Of a stretch of DNA of 64,000 nucleotides, positions 35,455 through 42,453 are shown in pieces; position 1 is the first letter of the stretch; the number at the start of each line of letters is the position of its first letter. Source of the stretch: Terracoccus sp. 273MFTsu3.1 (lineage in GTDB: Bacteria; Actinomycetota; Actinomycetes; Actinomycetales; Dermatophilaceae); NCBI RefSeq assembly GCF_000383675.1, contig NZ_KB911824.1, positions 62,001-126,000 of the forward strand, read 5' to 3'. Under the pieces are notes generated by a model. That model searched no databases. It saw only the letters and a program-made list of their open reading frames with translations, and was not told where the DNA came from. The translations under genes and the position numbers were made by a program.

Positions 35455-36627
35455 TCAGCGGCCGTCCGAGACGAGCATGGCGCGTACCGCCGCCCTCAGG
35501 TCGCCGCTGCCGTCGCCGGTGACGGCAGCGCGCATTCGCTGGTAGCCGGCCCCGTCACGCAGGATGTCCTCGATCCCTGCGAGCTCACGGGTGCAGGCGA
35601 GGCGCCGCGCGGCGGGCTGCAGCTGCTCGAGGAGGTCGTGGATGTCGTCGACGACGTGGACCTCGGTGTTGTCGGCGTCGCGGATGATGATCGCGTCGAG
35701 CCCGTAGCGGGCTGCCCGCCACTTGTTCTCCTGCACGTGCCACGGGGGCAGCGGGCGCGCGAGGACGCCCTCGTCGAGCTGGTGCTCGAGGTGGGCGACG
35801 AGGCAGTGGATGAGCGCGGCGACGGCGGCGACGTCCTGCGGCCGCGAGAAGCCGTCGCAGGCCCGGACCTCGATGGTGCCGAGGCGCAATGACGGCCGTA
35901 CGTCCCAGCGCAGCTCGCTCGCGTCGGTGACGACCCCGGTCGTGAAGACGTCGTGGAGGTAGGCGCGGTACTGGGCCCACGTCTCGAACTGGAAGGGCAG
36001 GCCGGCCGTGGGCAGCTGCTGGAAGAGCATCGTGCGGTTGCTCGCGTAGCCGGTGTCCGCCCCCGAGCCGTAGGGGGACGACGCCGAGAGGGCCGTGAGA
36101 TGGGGGTGGTAGGTCAGCAGGGCGTTGACGAGGGGCCACACCTTCGCGGCGGAGCGGACGCCGACGTGGACGTGGACACCGAAGATCACCATCTGGCGAC
36201 CCCACCACTGGGTGCGGTCGATGAGGGTGGCGTAGCGCTGGCCCTCGGTGACCTGCTGGTCTTCCCATCGGGCGAAGGGGTGCGCGCCACCGCCGTAGAG
36301 CAGGACGTCGAGCTCCGAGGCCGCGCGCTGGACGCGCCCGAGGCCGTCGGCGAGGTCCGCGGCCGCCTCCTCGGCGTTCGCGCAGATGCCGGTGACGATC
36401 TCGACGGTGTTGCGCAGCAGCTCCTGCGTCACGGTCGACCGGGACTTCGTCGGTCGGGCGTGACCGGTGTCCTCGGGTCCGTTGGCGAGGCCGAGCAGCT
36501 CGACGGCGCGCGAGGTGAGGTCGAGCGTGGCCGGGTCGAGCAGACCGATCTCCCACTCGACGCCCAGGGTCTGACCGGCAGATGGCGAGAACCGCGCGTC
36601 CACCGACGGCGGGCTCGGGTCGTTCAT
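35455..36627 (-). CDS. Carboxylate-amine ligase, GCS2 (YbdK) family
   Basis: This is a 390-residue GCS2-family ligase with weak glutamate-cysteine ligase activity in characterised homologues. It has TLGVEWEIGLLDP with the metal-binding Glu, ELLRNTVEIVTGICANAEEA, GGGAHPF, VIFGVHVHVGV, SLRLGTIEVRACDG and ENKWRAARYGLDA. Actinobacteria usually make mycothiol rather than glutathione, so gamma-glutamylcysteine may serve ergothioneine synthesis or another pathway. The ATG is at 36627. Confidence 0.87.
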   Translation of the reverse strand: MNDPSPPSVDARFSPSAGQTLGVEWEIGLLDPATLDLTSRAVELLGLANGPEDTGHARPTKSRSTVTQELLRNTVEIVTGICANAEEAAADLADGLGRVQRAASELDVLLYGGGAHPFARWEDQQVTEGQRYATLIDRTQWWGRQMVIFGVHVHVGVRSAAKVWPLVNALLTYHPHLTALSASSPYGSGADTGYASNRTMLFQQLPTAGLPFQFETWAQYRAYLHDVFTTGVVTDASELRWDVRPSLRLGTIEVRACDGFSRPQDVAAVAALIHCLVAHLEHQLDEGVLARPLPPWHVQENKWRAARYGLDAIIIRDADNTEVHVVDDIHDLLEQLQPAARRLACTRELAGIEDILRDGAGYQRMRAAVTGDGSGDLRAAVRAMLVSDGR

Positions 36628-36761
36628 GGGTCACCTCGGGGTCGTCGGGGAAGCGACCGCAGAGCAGCGTTGCGGGCTGCGGGCCGGTATGAGCGGCTGT
36701 CTCGAGCCTAGCCGGGCCGGACTGCCTCGGTCCGGGACCGGCCCGAGATGCAGCACGGCCC

Positions 36762-36779
36762 GGCTCCCCTCGGGGAGCC
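36762..36779. terminator. Hairpin left of attL
   Basis: GGCTCCC-CTCG-GGGAGCC is a compact 7-bp stem 33 bp outside attL. Before the island inserted it probably ended the tRNA-His transcript; now it may end nothing on the minus strand. Confidence 0.45.
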
Positions 36780-36812
36780 AGGCCATGCGTTCGTCCTGAC
36801 GAGCAGGACCGT

Positions 36813-36839
36813 TGGGGTGAGTGACGGGACTTGAACCCG
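36813..36839. repeat. attL: 27-bp copy of the tRNA-His 3' end
   Basis: The sequence TGGGGTGAGTGACGGGAC followed by TTGAACCCG is identical to 40087-40113. On the minus strand it is the last 27 nt of tRNA-His, from the T arm to CCA. The rest of a tRNA is absent here, so this is the orphan copy made by site-specific integration. Confidence 0.9.
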
Positions 36840-36907
36840 ACCGATTCACGCTCCACGCTCAACCATCTGTGCGTCTCTCATGCGTGGACTGCTGTTGAGT
36901 TGGGTGT

Positions 36908-36930
36908 CGATGTTCCCTCAGGGAACATCG
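36908..36930. promoter_or_regulatory. Perfect palindrome at island left end (arm-type site)
   Basis: CGATGTTCCCT-C-AGGGAACATCG is a 23-bp perfect palindrome containing two inverted GGGAACA words. It overlaps the stop codon of the excisionase-like gene. It may bind integrase or Xis, and could also act as a terminator. Confidence 0.6.
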
Positions 36931-37157
36931 TCGACTGGCCGTCGTCGGGCCCGGATGGGTACGGGGAGGGCGTCAATCGTCGTCTCCGGATCGACGCGCG
37001 ATTCCTGCAGGATCGCCAACAAGTCCGCCTCCGAGAATCGGATGTCACGCCCGAACACGTGGTGGGGAATCCGTCGCTGACGACACATGCGCCAGACCGT
37101 CGCTCGGGTCAGGCCCAACACTTCCGCGACCTCCGCGACGGTCATGAGCGGTTTCAT
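36918..37157 (-). CDS. Excisionase-like helix-turn-helix protein
   Basis: This is a 79-residue DNA-binding protein of the MerR-like excisionase (HTH_17) family. The motif MTVAEVAEVLGLTRATVWRM is followed by RRIPHHVFGRDIRFSEADLL, the usual layout. The C-terminal 20 residues are Pro/Arg-rich. Being 78 bp from attL, it is well placed to act as the recombination directionality factor. It may instead repress the divergent XRE gene. The ATG at 37157 gives MKPLMTVAEV. Confidence 0.82.
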   Translation of the reverse strand: MKPLMTVAEVAEVLGLTRATVWRMCRQRRIPHHVFGRDIRFSEADLLAILQESRVDPETTIDALPVPIRARRRPVDDVP

Positions 37158-37333
37158 CGCGCCCCCTGCCCTCTCGTCGATCCGTCAACGTTGCCTGCGT
37201 CGCCTGGACCAAGAGTGAGCCAAATAGTCGGCAAAAACAAGCCAATCGGGAAGGCGCGCCCCTGCTATCGGGACGCACGCTAGCCACCCCCGCTACGGTC
37301 CACGTGCTCACCACGAAATGACAGGACGGCTGC
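37158..37333. promoter_or_regulatory. Divergent promoter region of the island
   Basis: These 176 bp separate the excisionase-like and XRE genes. An AT-rich run with three GCC/GGC-A words (GAGCCAAATAG, TCGGCAAAAA, CAAGCCAATC) at about 37214-37248 is a plausible promoter and operator cluster. Exact boxes cannot be placed. Confidence 0.4.
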
Positions 37334-37669
37334 ATGACCGGCTCACCTCAGGCTCTCGCAGACGCCGTGCGAAGCCGGCGAGCCTCGATGGGGTGGACCC
37401 AGTCGGACGTGGCCGAGCGCGGGGGGCCGTCCGACACCACGTTGTCCAAAATCGAATCGGCCAGCCCATCGAGTCTGGCGGAACGCACCCTCCGCCGATT
37501 GGATACAGGGTTGGGCTGGAGTCCGGGTACAGCCCGTCAGATCTACCTAGAGCGGGGCAGCCGCGTAGAGGGTGACGCTCCTGCCAGTGGTAAGGGGCCC
37601 CTTCTCGCGGAAGCGACGAACCAACAGCTTCTGGCCGAACTCGCAGGGCGACTAGGGACCAGTCGCTAG
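37334..37669 (+). CDS. XRE family transcriptional regulator
   Basis: This is a 111-residue protein with an N-terminal XRE helix-turn-helix (residues 5-55: LADAVRSRRASMGWTQSDVA, then TTLSKIESASP). After it come about 55 residues including RQIYLERGSRVEG and a helical C-terminus (EATNQQLLAELAGRLG). The ATG at 37334 has AGGA upstream. It is divergent from the excisionase-like gene and probably the island's regulator. Confidence 0.82.
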   Translation: MTGSPQALADAVRSRRASMGWTQSDVAERGGPSDTTLSKIESASPSSLAERTLRRLDTGLGWSPGTARQIYLERGSRVEGDAPASGKGPLLAEATNQQLLAELAGRLGTSR

Positions 37670-37710
37670 GGTCCCCAACACTCGCCGCTGATGGCCGGTG
37701 TGGGTACATC

Positions 37711-38127
37711 ATGGGGAGCATGACCATCCCCAACCCACGTGACTATGGGCTCCCAGACGACGCGGTCGTGGTCAACATCAACGGTGTAGTGCGGGACCTG
37801 CGCACAGTCCCCACTGAGGAAGGTGGCGACTGGGTGCCACCAACGCCCAAGGAACTTGGGCAAGTGGACGCGCTCGACGGGACCCCGCCAGCGCCAGGCA
37901 CGGGCACGGTCTGGATCACGCCAGTAGAGGGTTACTGGTTCGCCAGCTGGGCGCATGCGGATGAGGGTTCCCCCGTGGTCCGACATCTGGAGGGTCCCGA
38001 AGGCATGACCCATGACGAGGCGATCCAGTGGTCGCTGGCCCAGCCCGCAGCGCGTCGCATGATCTACGACGAGGGCCAGGGCGACTTCCTCGAGGTGCAG
38101 GCCGGTGACGCTAAGCCGCACTTATAG
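37711..38127 (+). CDS. Island protein of unknown function
   Basis: This is a 138-residue acidic protein (MGSMTIPNPRDYGLPDDAVV at the start; VWITPVEGYWFASWAHADEG in the middle; GMTHDEAIQWSLAQPAARRM near the end). No family is recognised. The ATG at 37720 is an alternative start. It follows the XRE gene by 41 bp. Its last 17 bp overlap the convergent ImmA gene. Confidence 0.65.
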   Translation: MGSMTIPNPRDYGLPDDAVVVNINGVVRDLRTVPTEEGGDWVPPTPKELGQVDALDGTPPAPGTGTVWITPVEGYWFASWAHADEGSPVVRHLEGPEGMTHDEAIQWSLAQPAARRMIYDEGQGDFLEVQAGDAKPHL

Positions 38128-39145
38128 GCACAAGATGACGGACGTACTCTCGAATCTCGCCTGGATGGATATCCAGTGCAGTTGCCGCATCCTTCGCGCT
38201 CACCCGTGACTGCGAGCCATACATCACCTTGCGCAGTAGCTGCGAAGTCTCGGGCATGATCCCGTCCGGCTCTGATCTCCTATACCCGCGGTCTGACAGC
38301 GTGATGCAAGTCGACCTGTACTGCCAATCACTTAGCAGCTGCAGTTCGCGCAGGCGGTGCGTCATAGCCATGGCTGAGGTCCGCCAATAGGACCGGGCGG
38401 CAAGGATGCGATCGATGCCGGCACCATTCATGGACTGAGCGAGCACGGCACTTCGGGGCATCAGAAAGTTTGCAGCGAAGGCGTTGGCTTCTGCCTCACG
38501 TGACTTTGAGGTGGCCGGGACCATCTCTAGGTGACCGTGCAGGACAAGGTGGCCCAGTTCATGAGCAGCATCGAACCGTTGGCGCTCACCGGACTTCGAC
38601 GTATTGAGAAACACATATGGGACACCGTCCTGGATGAAGCAGAAGGCGTCGATATCGCTGTATTCGTGGTTCAGCGAGGCCAAGCGGACACCCTTGGACT
38701 CCAAAAGGTGGACCATGCTGGAGATCGGACGATCGCCCAGGTTCCATTGGCGCCGCACCAAGTCGGCGGCCTGCTCTGGGGAAAGCTTGTCGAAAGAAGG
38801 GATGCTTGGATCGGGTAGTCGAAAACGGTTCTCAATCGTCTTGAAGAACTCTATCGTGAGCGCCGCTGTCGCAAGCACAGCCCCACGTCGAGTTGCCGTG
38901 GCCTTGCTCAACTTGCGGAAGCTCGCGGCTTCCACGGGGACGGGGTCAATCGCCTCCCGCTCGAAAAAGTGAGGCGCTACGAACAGTGCGCCAGCGAGGC
39001 GGGTCAGGTTCTCCTCGCTCGGCTCCCGTTTGCCGTTTTCGTACTCGGTGAGCGAGCGCAACGACACGCCGCTGGTCTCGGCAAGTTTGGTGATGGTAAG
39101 GCCCAGCCGCAGGCGGGCCAGTCTGAGTCGAGACGGGTTGAACAT
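38111..39145 (-). CDS. XRE-HTH fused to ImmA/IrrE zinc metallopeptidase
   Basis: This is a 344-residue two-domain protein. The N-terminal HTH (residues 6-60: RLRLGLTITKLAETSGVSLR) is joined to a COG2856/ImmA-IrrE peptidase with the zinc motif RFDAAHELGHLVLHG (HExxH form) and a downstream Glu in SREAEANAFAANFLMP. Such proteins cleave repressors (ImmA of ICEBs1, IrrE of Deinococcus) or act as the antitoxin side of defence cassettes. The frame is intact with all catalytic residues. It begins 18 bp after the 217-residue partner, with which it forms an operon. Confidence 0.88.
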   Translation of the reverse strand: MFNPSRLRLARLRLGLTITKLAETSGVSLRSLTEYENGKREPSEENLTRLAGALFVAPHFFEREAIDPVPVEAASFRKLSKATATRRGAVLATAALTIEFFKTIENRFRLPDPSIPSFDKLSPEQAADLVRRQWNLGDRPISSMVHLLESKGVRLASLNHEYSDIDAFCFIQDGVPYVFLNTSKSGERQRFDAAHELGHLVLHGHLEMVPATSKSREAEANAFAANFLMPRSAVLAQSMNGAGIDRILAARSYWRTSAMAMTHRLRELQLLSDWQYRSTCITLSDRGYRRSEPDGIMPETSQLLRKVMYGSQSRVSAKDAATALDIHPGEIREYVRHLVPISAA

Positions 39146-39163
39146 GTGGAGGCTCAGCTGCTT

Positions 39164-39817
39164 TCAGCGTGGTTCGACCTGGACTTCGAAAGCGTCGTCG
39201 CCGTCGGGATTATCGAACACTGAAAGATCTCCATCGAGATCCAAGTGCTCGACCGCGATGCGGTCCGCCCATTCGGTGACGCTTCCACCCCAGGTCATTT
39301 GAGCAGGCCTTGAGAACTCAAGGAGCAGCCCGTTGCCATGGTGAATACGCTCGCAGAGAAGGAAGTAGAGGGGTGCGTCCGAGGCCGCGCCCGACATCTG
39401 CCCTTCATGCGCGGCGTCGTTGAAGTCGAACAGCGAGGCCGGGCGGGGCGGGGTTGCGAGCGCCTTTCGGGTCGCCAGTCCTTTGCGCTTCGTGCGCGGC
39501 ATGCGCATCGTGGACTTTCCCACGTTGACTCCAGAGGAGATGGCGAAGGCGACAAGTCCCTGGGGGTGAAGGAGTCGCGGCTGCTGATCAACTGACCTCA
39601 GGCGCCAACCGTCGGCATGGAGAAGCTGAGCGAACTGCTCCATGCCGTCGTGGTAGATGTCGGTTCCCGCTGAAGACCGCAGGGCAAGCGCGCTGCGGTT
39701 CGCTGCGCGCGACGCCCCTGCGCGCAATCCTGCGTGGAGAAGCTCGCTCGACAAGCCGAAGGCCTTCAAGCGGCCCTCGTCGTTGGCTCCCTGCGGTGAA
39801 GCATTGGCGGCAGTCAT
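39164..39817 (-). CDS. Partner protein of the HTH-ImmA/IrrE gene, unknown
   Basis: This is a 217-residue protein with no recognised domain. Visible blocks are GLSSELLHAGLRAGASRAAN at the N-terminus, GTDIYHDGMEQFAQLLHADG, VAFAISSGVNVG, a basic stretch MPRTKRKGLATRKALAT, and APLYFLLCERIHHGNGLLLE. I chose the second ATG of ATGATG at 39817 because GGAGGGG is then six bases away; the first, at 39820, is too close to it. It is the first gene of the cassette. A toxin or sensor role is inference from the pairing with ImmA/IrrE. Confidence 0.7.
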   Translation of the reverse strand: MTAANASPQGANDEGRLKAFGLSSELLHAGLRAGASRAANRSALALRSSAGTDIYHDGMEQFAQLLHADGWRLRSVDQQPRLLHPQGLVAFAISSGVNVGKSTMRMPRTKRKGLATRKALATPPRPASLFDFNDAAHEGQMSGAASDAPLYFLLCERIHHGNGLLLEFSRPAQMTWGGSVTEWADRIAVEHLDLDGDLSVFDNPDGDDAFEVQVEPR

Positions 39818-39839
39818 CATTCCCCTCCCGGTTGTTGCT

Positions 39840-39872
39840 CGAAACGCTACCACGTTTGTGGTCGCGAAACGC
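39840..39872. promoter_or_regulatory. Candidate operator of the ImmA/IrrE cassette
   Basis: Two direct CGAAACGC words (39840-39847 and 39865-39872) flank an inverted repeat ACCAC-GTTT-GTGGT (39849-39862). They lie 23 bp before the start of the cassette, where an XRE protein would be expected to bind its own promoter. Confidence 0.5.
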
Positions 39873-39939
39873 GCAACCGCGGCGTGTCGCGGCGGCTGGT
39901 CCGTCTGGGGGTGGATCGCATGGCCGTCAGCGCAGCAGA

Positions 39940-39957
39940 GCCGTTGAAGAAAACGGC
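39940..39957. terminator. Weak hairpin in the island
   Basis: GCCGTT-GAAGAA-AACGGC forms a 6-bp stem in the otherwise geneless 39818-40086 stretch. Its role is uncertain. Confidence 0.3.
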
Positions 39958-39981
39958 AAGCGAGCGGGCTTCTGTCCATCC

Positions 39982-39996
39982 GAGTGACGGGACTTG
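39982..39996. repeat. Third, partial copy of the att core
   Basis: GAGTGACGGGACTTG repeats 15 bp of the 27-bp core and is followed by GTCCCG rather than AACCCG. It lies 91 bp inside attR. It may be a scar of an earlier insertion. Confidence 0.7.
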
Positions 39997-40006
39997 GTCC
40001 CGTACG

Positions 40007-40038
40007 CCCAAGGTGTCCGTGGGAACACCTTGGGAACA
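40007..40038. promoter_or_regulatory. Right-end inverted repeat with two GGGAACA words
   Basis: CCCAAGGTGT (40007-40016) pairs with ACACCTTGGG (40025-40034). GGGAACA occurs at 40021-40027 and 40032-40038 as direct repeats. The same word occurs twice near attL, so these are candidate arm-type sites for the recombinase. Confidence 0.55.
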
Positions 40039-40040
40039 TC

Positions 40041-40081
40041 AAAAAACGCCTCTGACCCGCGTTTCCGCAGGTCAGAGGCGT
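40041..40081 (-). terminator. Rho-independent terminator of tRNA-His
   Basis: ACGCCTCTGACC (40046-40057) pairs with GGTCAGAGGCGT (40070-40081). On the minus strand the stem is followed by TTTTTT. It is one of the few terminators here with a U-tract, and it lies inside the island's right end. Confidence 0.85.
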
Positions 40082-40086
40082 TCTCA

Positions 40087-40113
40087 TGGGGTGAGTGACG
40101 GGACTTGAACCCG
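40087..40113. repeat. attR: 27-bp core within tRNA-His
   Basis: This is identical to 36813-36839. It restores the 3' end of tRNA-His, so the tRNA stays functional after insertion. Confidence 0.9.
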
Positions 40114-40163
40114 CGGCCACCTGGACCACAACCAGGTGCTCTACCAGCTGAGCTACACCCACC
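40087..40163 (-). tRNA. tRNA-His (anticodon GTG)
   Basis: On the minus strand: acceptor GTGGGTG/CACTCAC with G at -1 (40163) and discriminator C, D arm AGCTCAGCTGGTAGAGC, anticodon arm CCTGG-TTGTGGT-CCAGG with GTG, T arm CGGGTTCAAGTCCCG, and encoded CCA ending at 40087. The last 27 nt are the attachment core and were supplied by the inserted island. Confidence 0.95.
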
Positions 40164-40308
40164 ATGCACAACACGAGCCGGGCCCGGGGGCTCGGCACCG
40201 TGTCACGGCGTCGACAATGCTACATGTTCTCGTGCGGTGCTCGTGACCACCCCGTCGACGGCGCGGTCGACGGCATACGCCATCGCCCGAAGGGCTGCCC
40301 GGCAGGGC

Positions 40309-40932
40309 TCAGTGGTCGATGACGTGCGGCGACGCGAGCGCCTTCGCCGTGGCGCTGTCCGGGCCCGGCTGCGGCACGAAGACCGCCTCGCGGTAGTAGC
40401 GCAGCTCCGCGATCGACTCACGGATGTCGGCGAGGGCACGGTGCCCACCGGACTTCTTCGGCGCGTTGAAGTAGACCCGGGGGTACCAGCGACGCGAGAG
40501 CTCCTTGATCGAGCTGACGTCGATGATGCGGTAGTGCAGGTAGGACTCGAGCACCGGCATGTCGCGCGACAGGAAGCCTCGGTCGGTGGCGACGGTGTTG
40601 CCGCCGAGCGGGGCCTTGCGGGGCTCCGGGACGAAGGTGCGCACGTAGTCGAGGACGATGTGCTCGGCCTCCTGGAGCGTCACCCCGGAGTCGAGCTCGG
40701 TGATGAGGCCCGAGCTGGTGTGCATGTCGCGGACGAAGTCGTCCATCTGCTCGAGGGCCTCGTCCGGCGGCTTGACGACGACGTCGATGCCGTCGCCGAG
40801 CTGGTTGAGCTCGAAGTCCGTGACGAGGGCGGCCACTTCCACGAGGGCGTCGGACTTCAGGGACAGGCCCGTCATCTCGCAGTCGATCCAGATGATCCGG
40901 TCGGCGATGGCTCGGTGGTTGGTGTCGCTCAC
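40309..40932 (-). CDS. orn: Oligoribonuclease
   Basis: This is a 207-residue DEDDh 3'-5' exoribonuclease that degrades 2-5-nt RNAs, including pGpG. Motifs: [12 protein letters not shown] (Asp, Glu) near residue 15, [19 protein letters not shown] in the middle, and [14 protein letters not shown] (His, Asp) near 175. The length is normal for Orn. The start is GTG at 40932 ([12 protein letters not shown]); a frame to 40989 lacks a ribosome site. It is divergent from the PrsW gene. Confidence 0.95.
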   Translation of the reverse strand: MSDTNHRAIADRIIWIDCEMTGLSLKSDALVEVAALVTDFELNQLGDGIDVVVKPPDEALEQMDDFVRDMHTSSGLITELDSGVTLQEAEHIVLDYVRTFVPEPRKAPLGGNTVATDRGFLSRDMPVLESYLHYRIIDVSSIKELSRRWYPRVYFNAPKKSGGHRALADIRESIAELRYYREAVFVPQPGPDSATAKALASPHVIDH

Positions 40933-41001
40933 CGGTCCACCATAGAGGCTGACGGGGTCGAGCCCCGCTCGGCGGCCACAGGGCTGCACTAGCCTGCCCT
41001 C

Positions 41002-42192
41002 ATGACCTCAGGGGACGTGACGACGCAGGGGACCGGCGCGAGCCCGGGCGGGCAGGCGCAGCAATGGAGCCCGGCGCGCAACCCGACCCGGCGACCGATG
41101 CTGCGCACCGCGCTCACCATCGGCGTCGCGGCGTCGGTCTTCCTCGTCTGCCTGCTCATCCTGCTCGGCATCCTGGGCGAGCGGCTCACGACCCAGACGA
41201 TCGTCACGTCGGCGCTCATGGCGATCATCCCGGTGCTCGTCATCGTGCCGACCTTCCTCTGGCTCGACCGCTACGAGGCGGAGCCGGCGCGCTACATCGT
41301 CTTCGCCTTCCTCTGGGGGGCGCTCGTCGCCGTCGTCGGTGCCTTCTTCCTCAACACCTTCGGCCTCAAGATGCTGCTCGAGGCGCGCTGGACCGACCCG
41401 CTCGAGACGGGGGCCGTCTACCTCGCCCCGGTCACCGAGGAGACGCTCAAGGGCCTGGGCATCCTGCTCATCTACCTGTTCCGTCGGCGCGAGTTCGACG
41501 GCATCATCGACGGCATCGTCTACGCCGGGCTCATCGGGGCGGGCTTCGCCTTCAGCGAGAACATCCTCTACCTCGGGCAGGCCTACAACGAATACGGCGG
41601 TGAGGGCCTGACGTCGACCTTCCTCGTCCGTGGGCTCATGGGTCCGTTCGGCCACCCGCTCTTCACGTCGCTGACGGGCATCGGGATCGGCATCGCCGTG
41701 TCTGCCCGACGTCCGGCCGTCCGCGTCGTCTCGATCCTCGCCGGGTGGATCTGCGCCATGCTGCTCCACGGCCTATGGAACCTCTCGGCGCTCGCCGGGA
41801 TGGACGGCTTCTTCGCGGCCTACGTCTCCTACCAGGTGCCGCTCTTCCTCGCCTTCATCGGCTTCCTGCTCTGGCTGCGGCGCCGGGAGGGCCGGCTCAT
41901 CGGTCGCTACCTCTCCCCGTACGCCGACGCCGGCTGGCTCACGCACGCGGAGGTCACGATGCTCTCCCACCTCCGGCTGCGTCGTGCGGCGCGTGCCTGG
42001 GCCCGACAGAACGGCGGTCGCGCTGCGAAGAGGTCGATGGACGCCTTCCATGACAGCGCGAGCGACCTGGCGCTGCTGCGCTCGCGGCTCGTCCACGGCA
42101 CCGCCGAGGACGGCGCGTCCGAGCGCGAGATGGTGCTGCTCGAGGCGATCACGTCGCACCGTCGTGACTTCGTCGGCTCGCCCGTGACCTGA
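41002..42192 (+). CDS. PrsW family intramembrane metalloprotease
   Basis: This is a 396-residue polytopic protein with about eight helices. The active-site set of PrsW/CAAX-like proteases is present: EE in [17 protein letters not shown] in [12 protein letters not shown] in FGHPLFTS and H in LLHGLWNLS. PrsW of Bacillus starts degradation of the anti-sigma factor RsiW; no anti-sigma gene is adjacent here. The C-terminal 110 residues are cytoplasmic and helical. The ATG at 41002 is used. Confidence 0.9.
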   Translation: MTSGDVTTQGTGASPGGQAQQWSPARNPTRRPMLRTALTIGVAASVFLVCLLILLGILGERLTTQTIVTSALMAIIPVLVIVPTFLWLDRYEAEPARYIVFAFLWGALVAVVGAFFLNTFGLKMLLEARWTDPLETGAVYLAPVTEETLKGLGILLIYLFRRREFDGIIDGIVYAGLIGAGFAFSENILYLGQAYNEYGGEGLTSTFLVRGLMGPFGHPLFTSLTGIGIGIAVSARRPAVRVVSILAGWICAMLLHGLWNLSALAGMDGFFAAYVSYQVPLFLAFIGFLLWLRRREGRLIGRYLSPYADAGWLTHAEVTMLSHLRLRRAARAWARQNGGRAAKRSMDAFHDSASDLALLRSRLVHGTAEDGASEREMVLLEAITSHRRDFVGSPVT

Positions 42193-42248
42193 GCGGGCCT
42201 GCCGGTCCGCGGTGCCTATCATTGGACGGCGCCCGGATCGGGCGACCC

Positions 42249-42321
42249 GCCCCTGTAGCTCAGCGGATAGAGCAAGAGCCTTCTAATCTCTTGGTCGCAG
42301 GTTCGAGTCCTGCCGGGGGCA
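42249..42321 (+). tRNA. tRNA-Arg (anticodon TCT)
   Basis: Acceptor GCCCCTG/CGGGGGC, D arm AGCTCAGCGGATAGAGC, anticodon TCT in loop CTTCTAA, T arm CGCAGGTTCGAGTCCTGC. It is 73 nt with no complete CCA encoded. The anticodon stem AGAGC/TCTCT has a C-T mismatch at pair 31-39, just below the loop. Confidence 0.9.
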
Positions 42322-42453
42322 CCGTGCCGTGGCCTGCCGGAATCCCCGGCGCGCTCCTTCCGCGGCTGCGATGCTGGGAGGCGTCAGCCGGCGCGTGAGG
42401 GATCGCACCGCCCCCGGTGCCGCCCGCGCGCCTGACGGGAGGGCGGCGCGCTC

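Larger units (their letters stand above)
36840..40113. mobile_element. 3.3-kb integrative island in tRNA-His, no integrase
   Basis: The segment lies between two 27-bp direct repeats of the tRNA-His 3' end. Its genes are an excisionase-like protein, an XRE regulator, an unknown protein and an HTH-ImmA/IrrE protein with its partner. Base composition is visibly more AT-rich than the surroundings, and the CGGCATAC word common elsewhere is absent. GGGAACA repeats lie near both ends, as expected for integrase or Xis arm sites. No integrase frame is present, so it is either a decayed element or a satellite mobilised in trans. Confidence 0.85.

Noticed and set aside
39818-40086. A degraded integrase at the right end of the island
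   Set aside because: None of the short frames in this stretch shows a tyrosine-recombinase motif (R...HxxR...Y), so I treat it as regulatory and terminator DNA.
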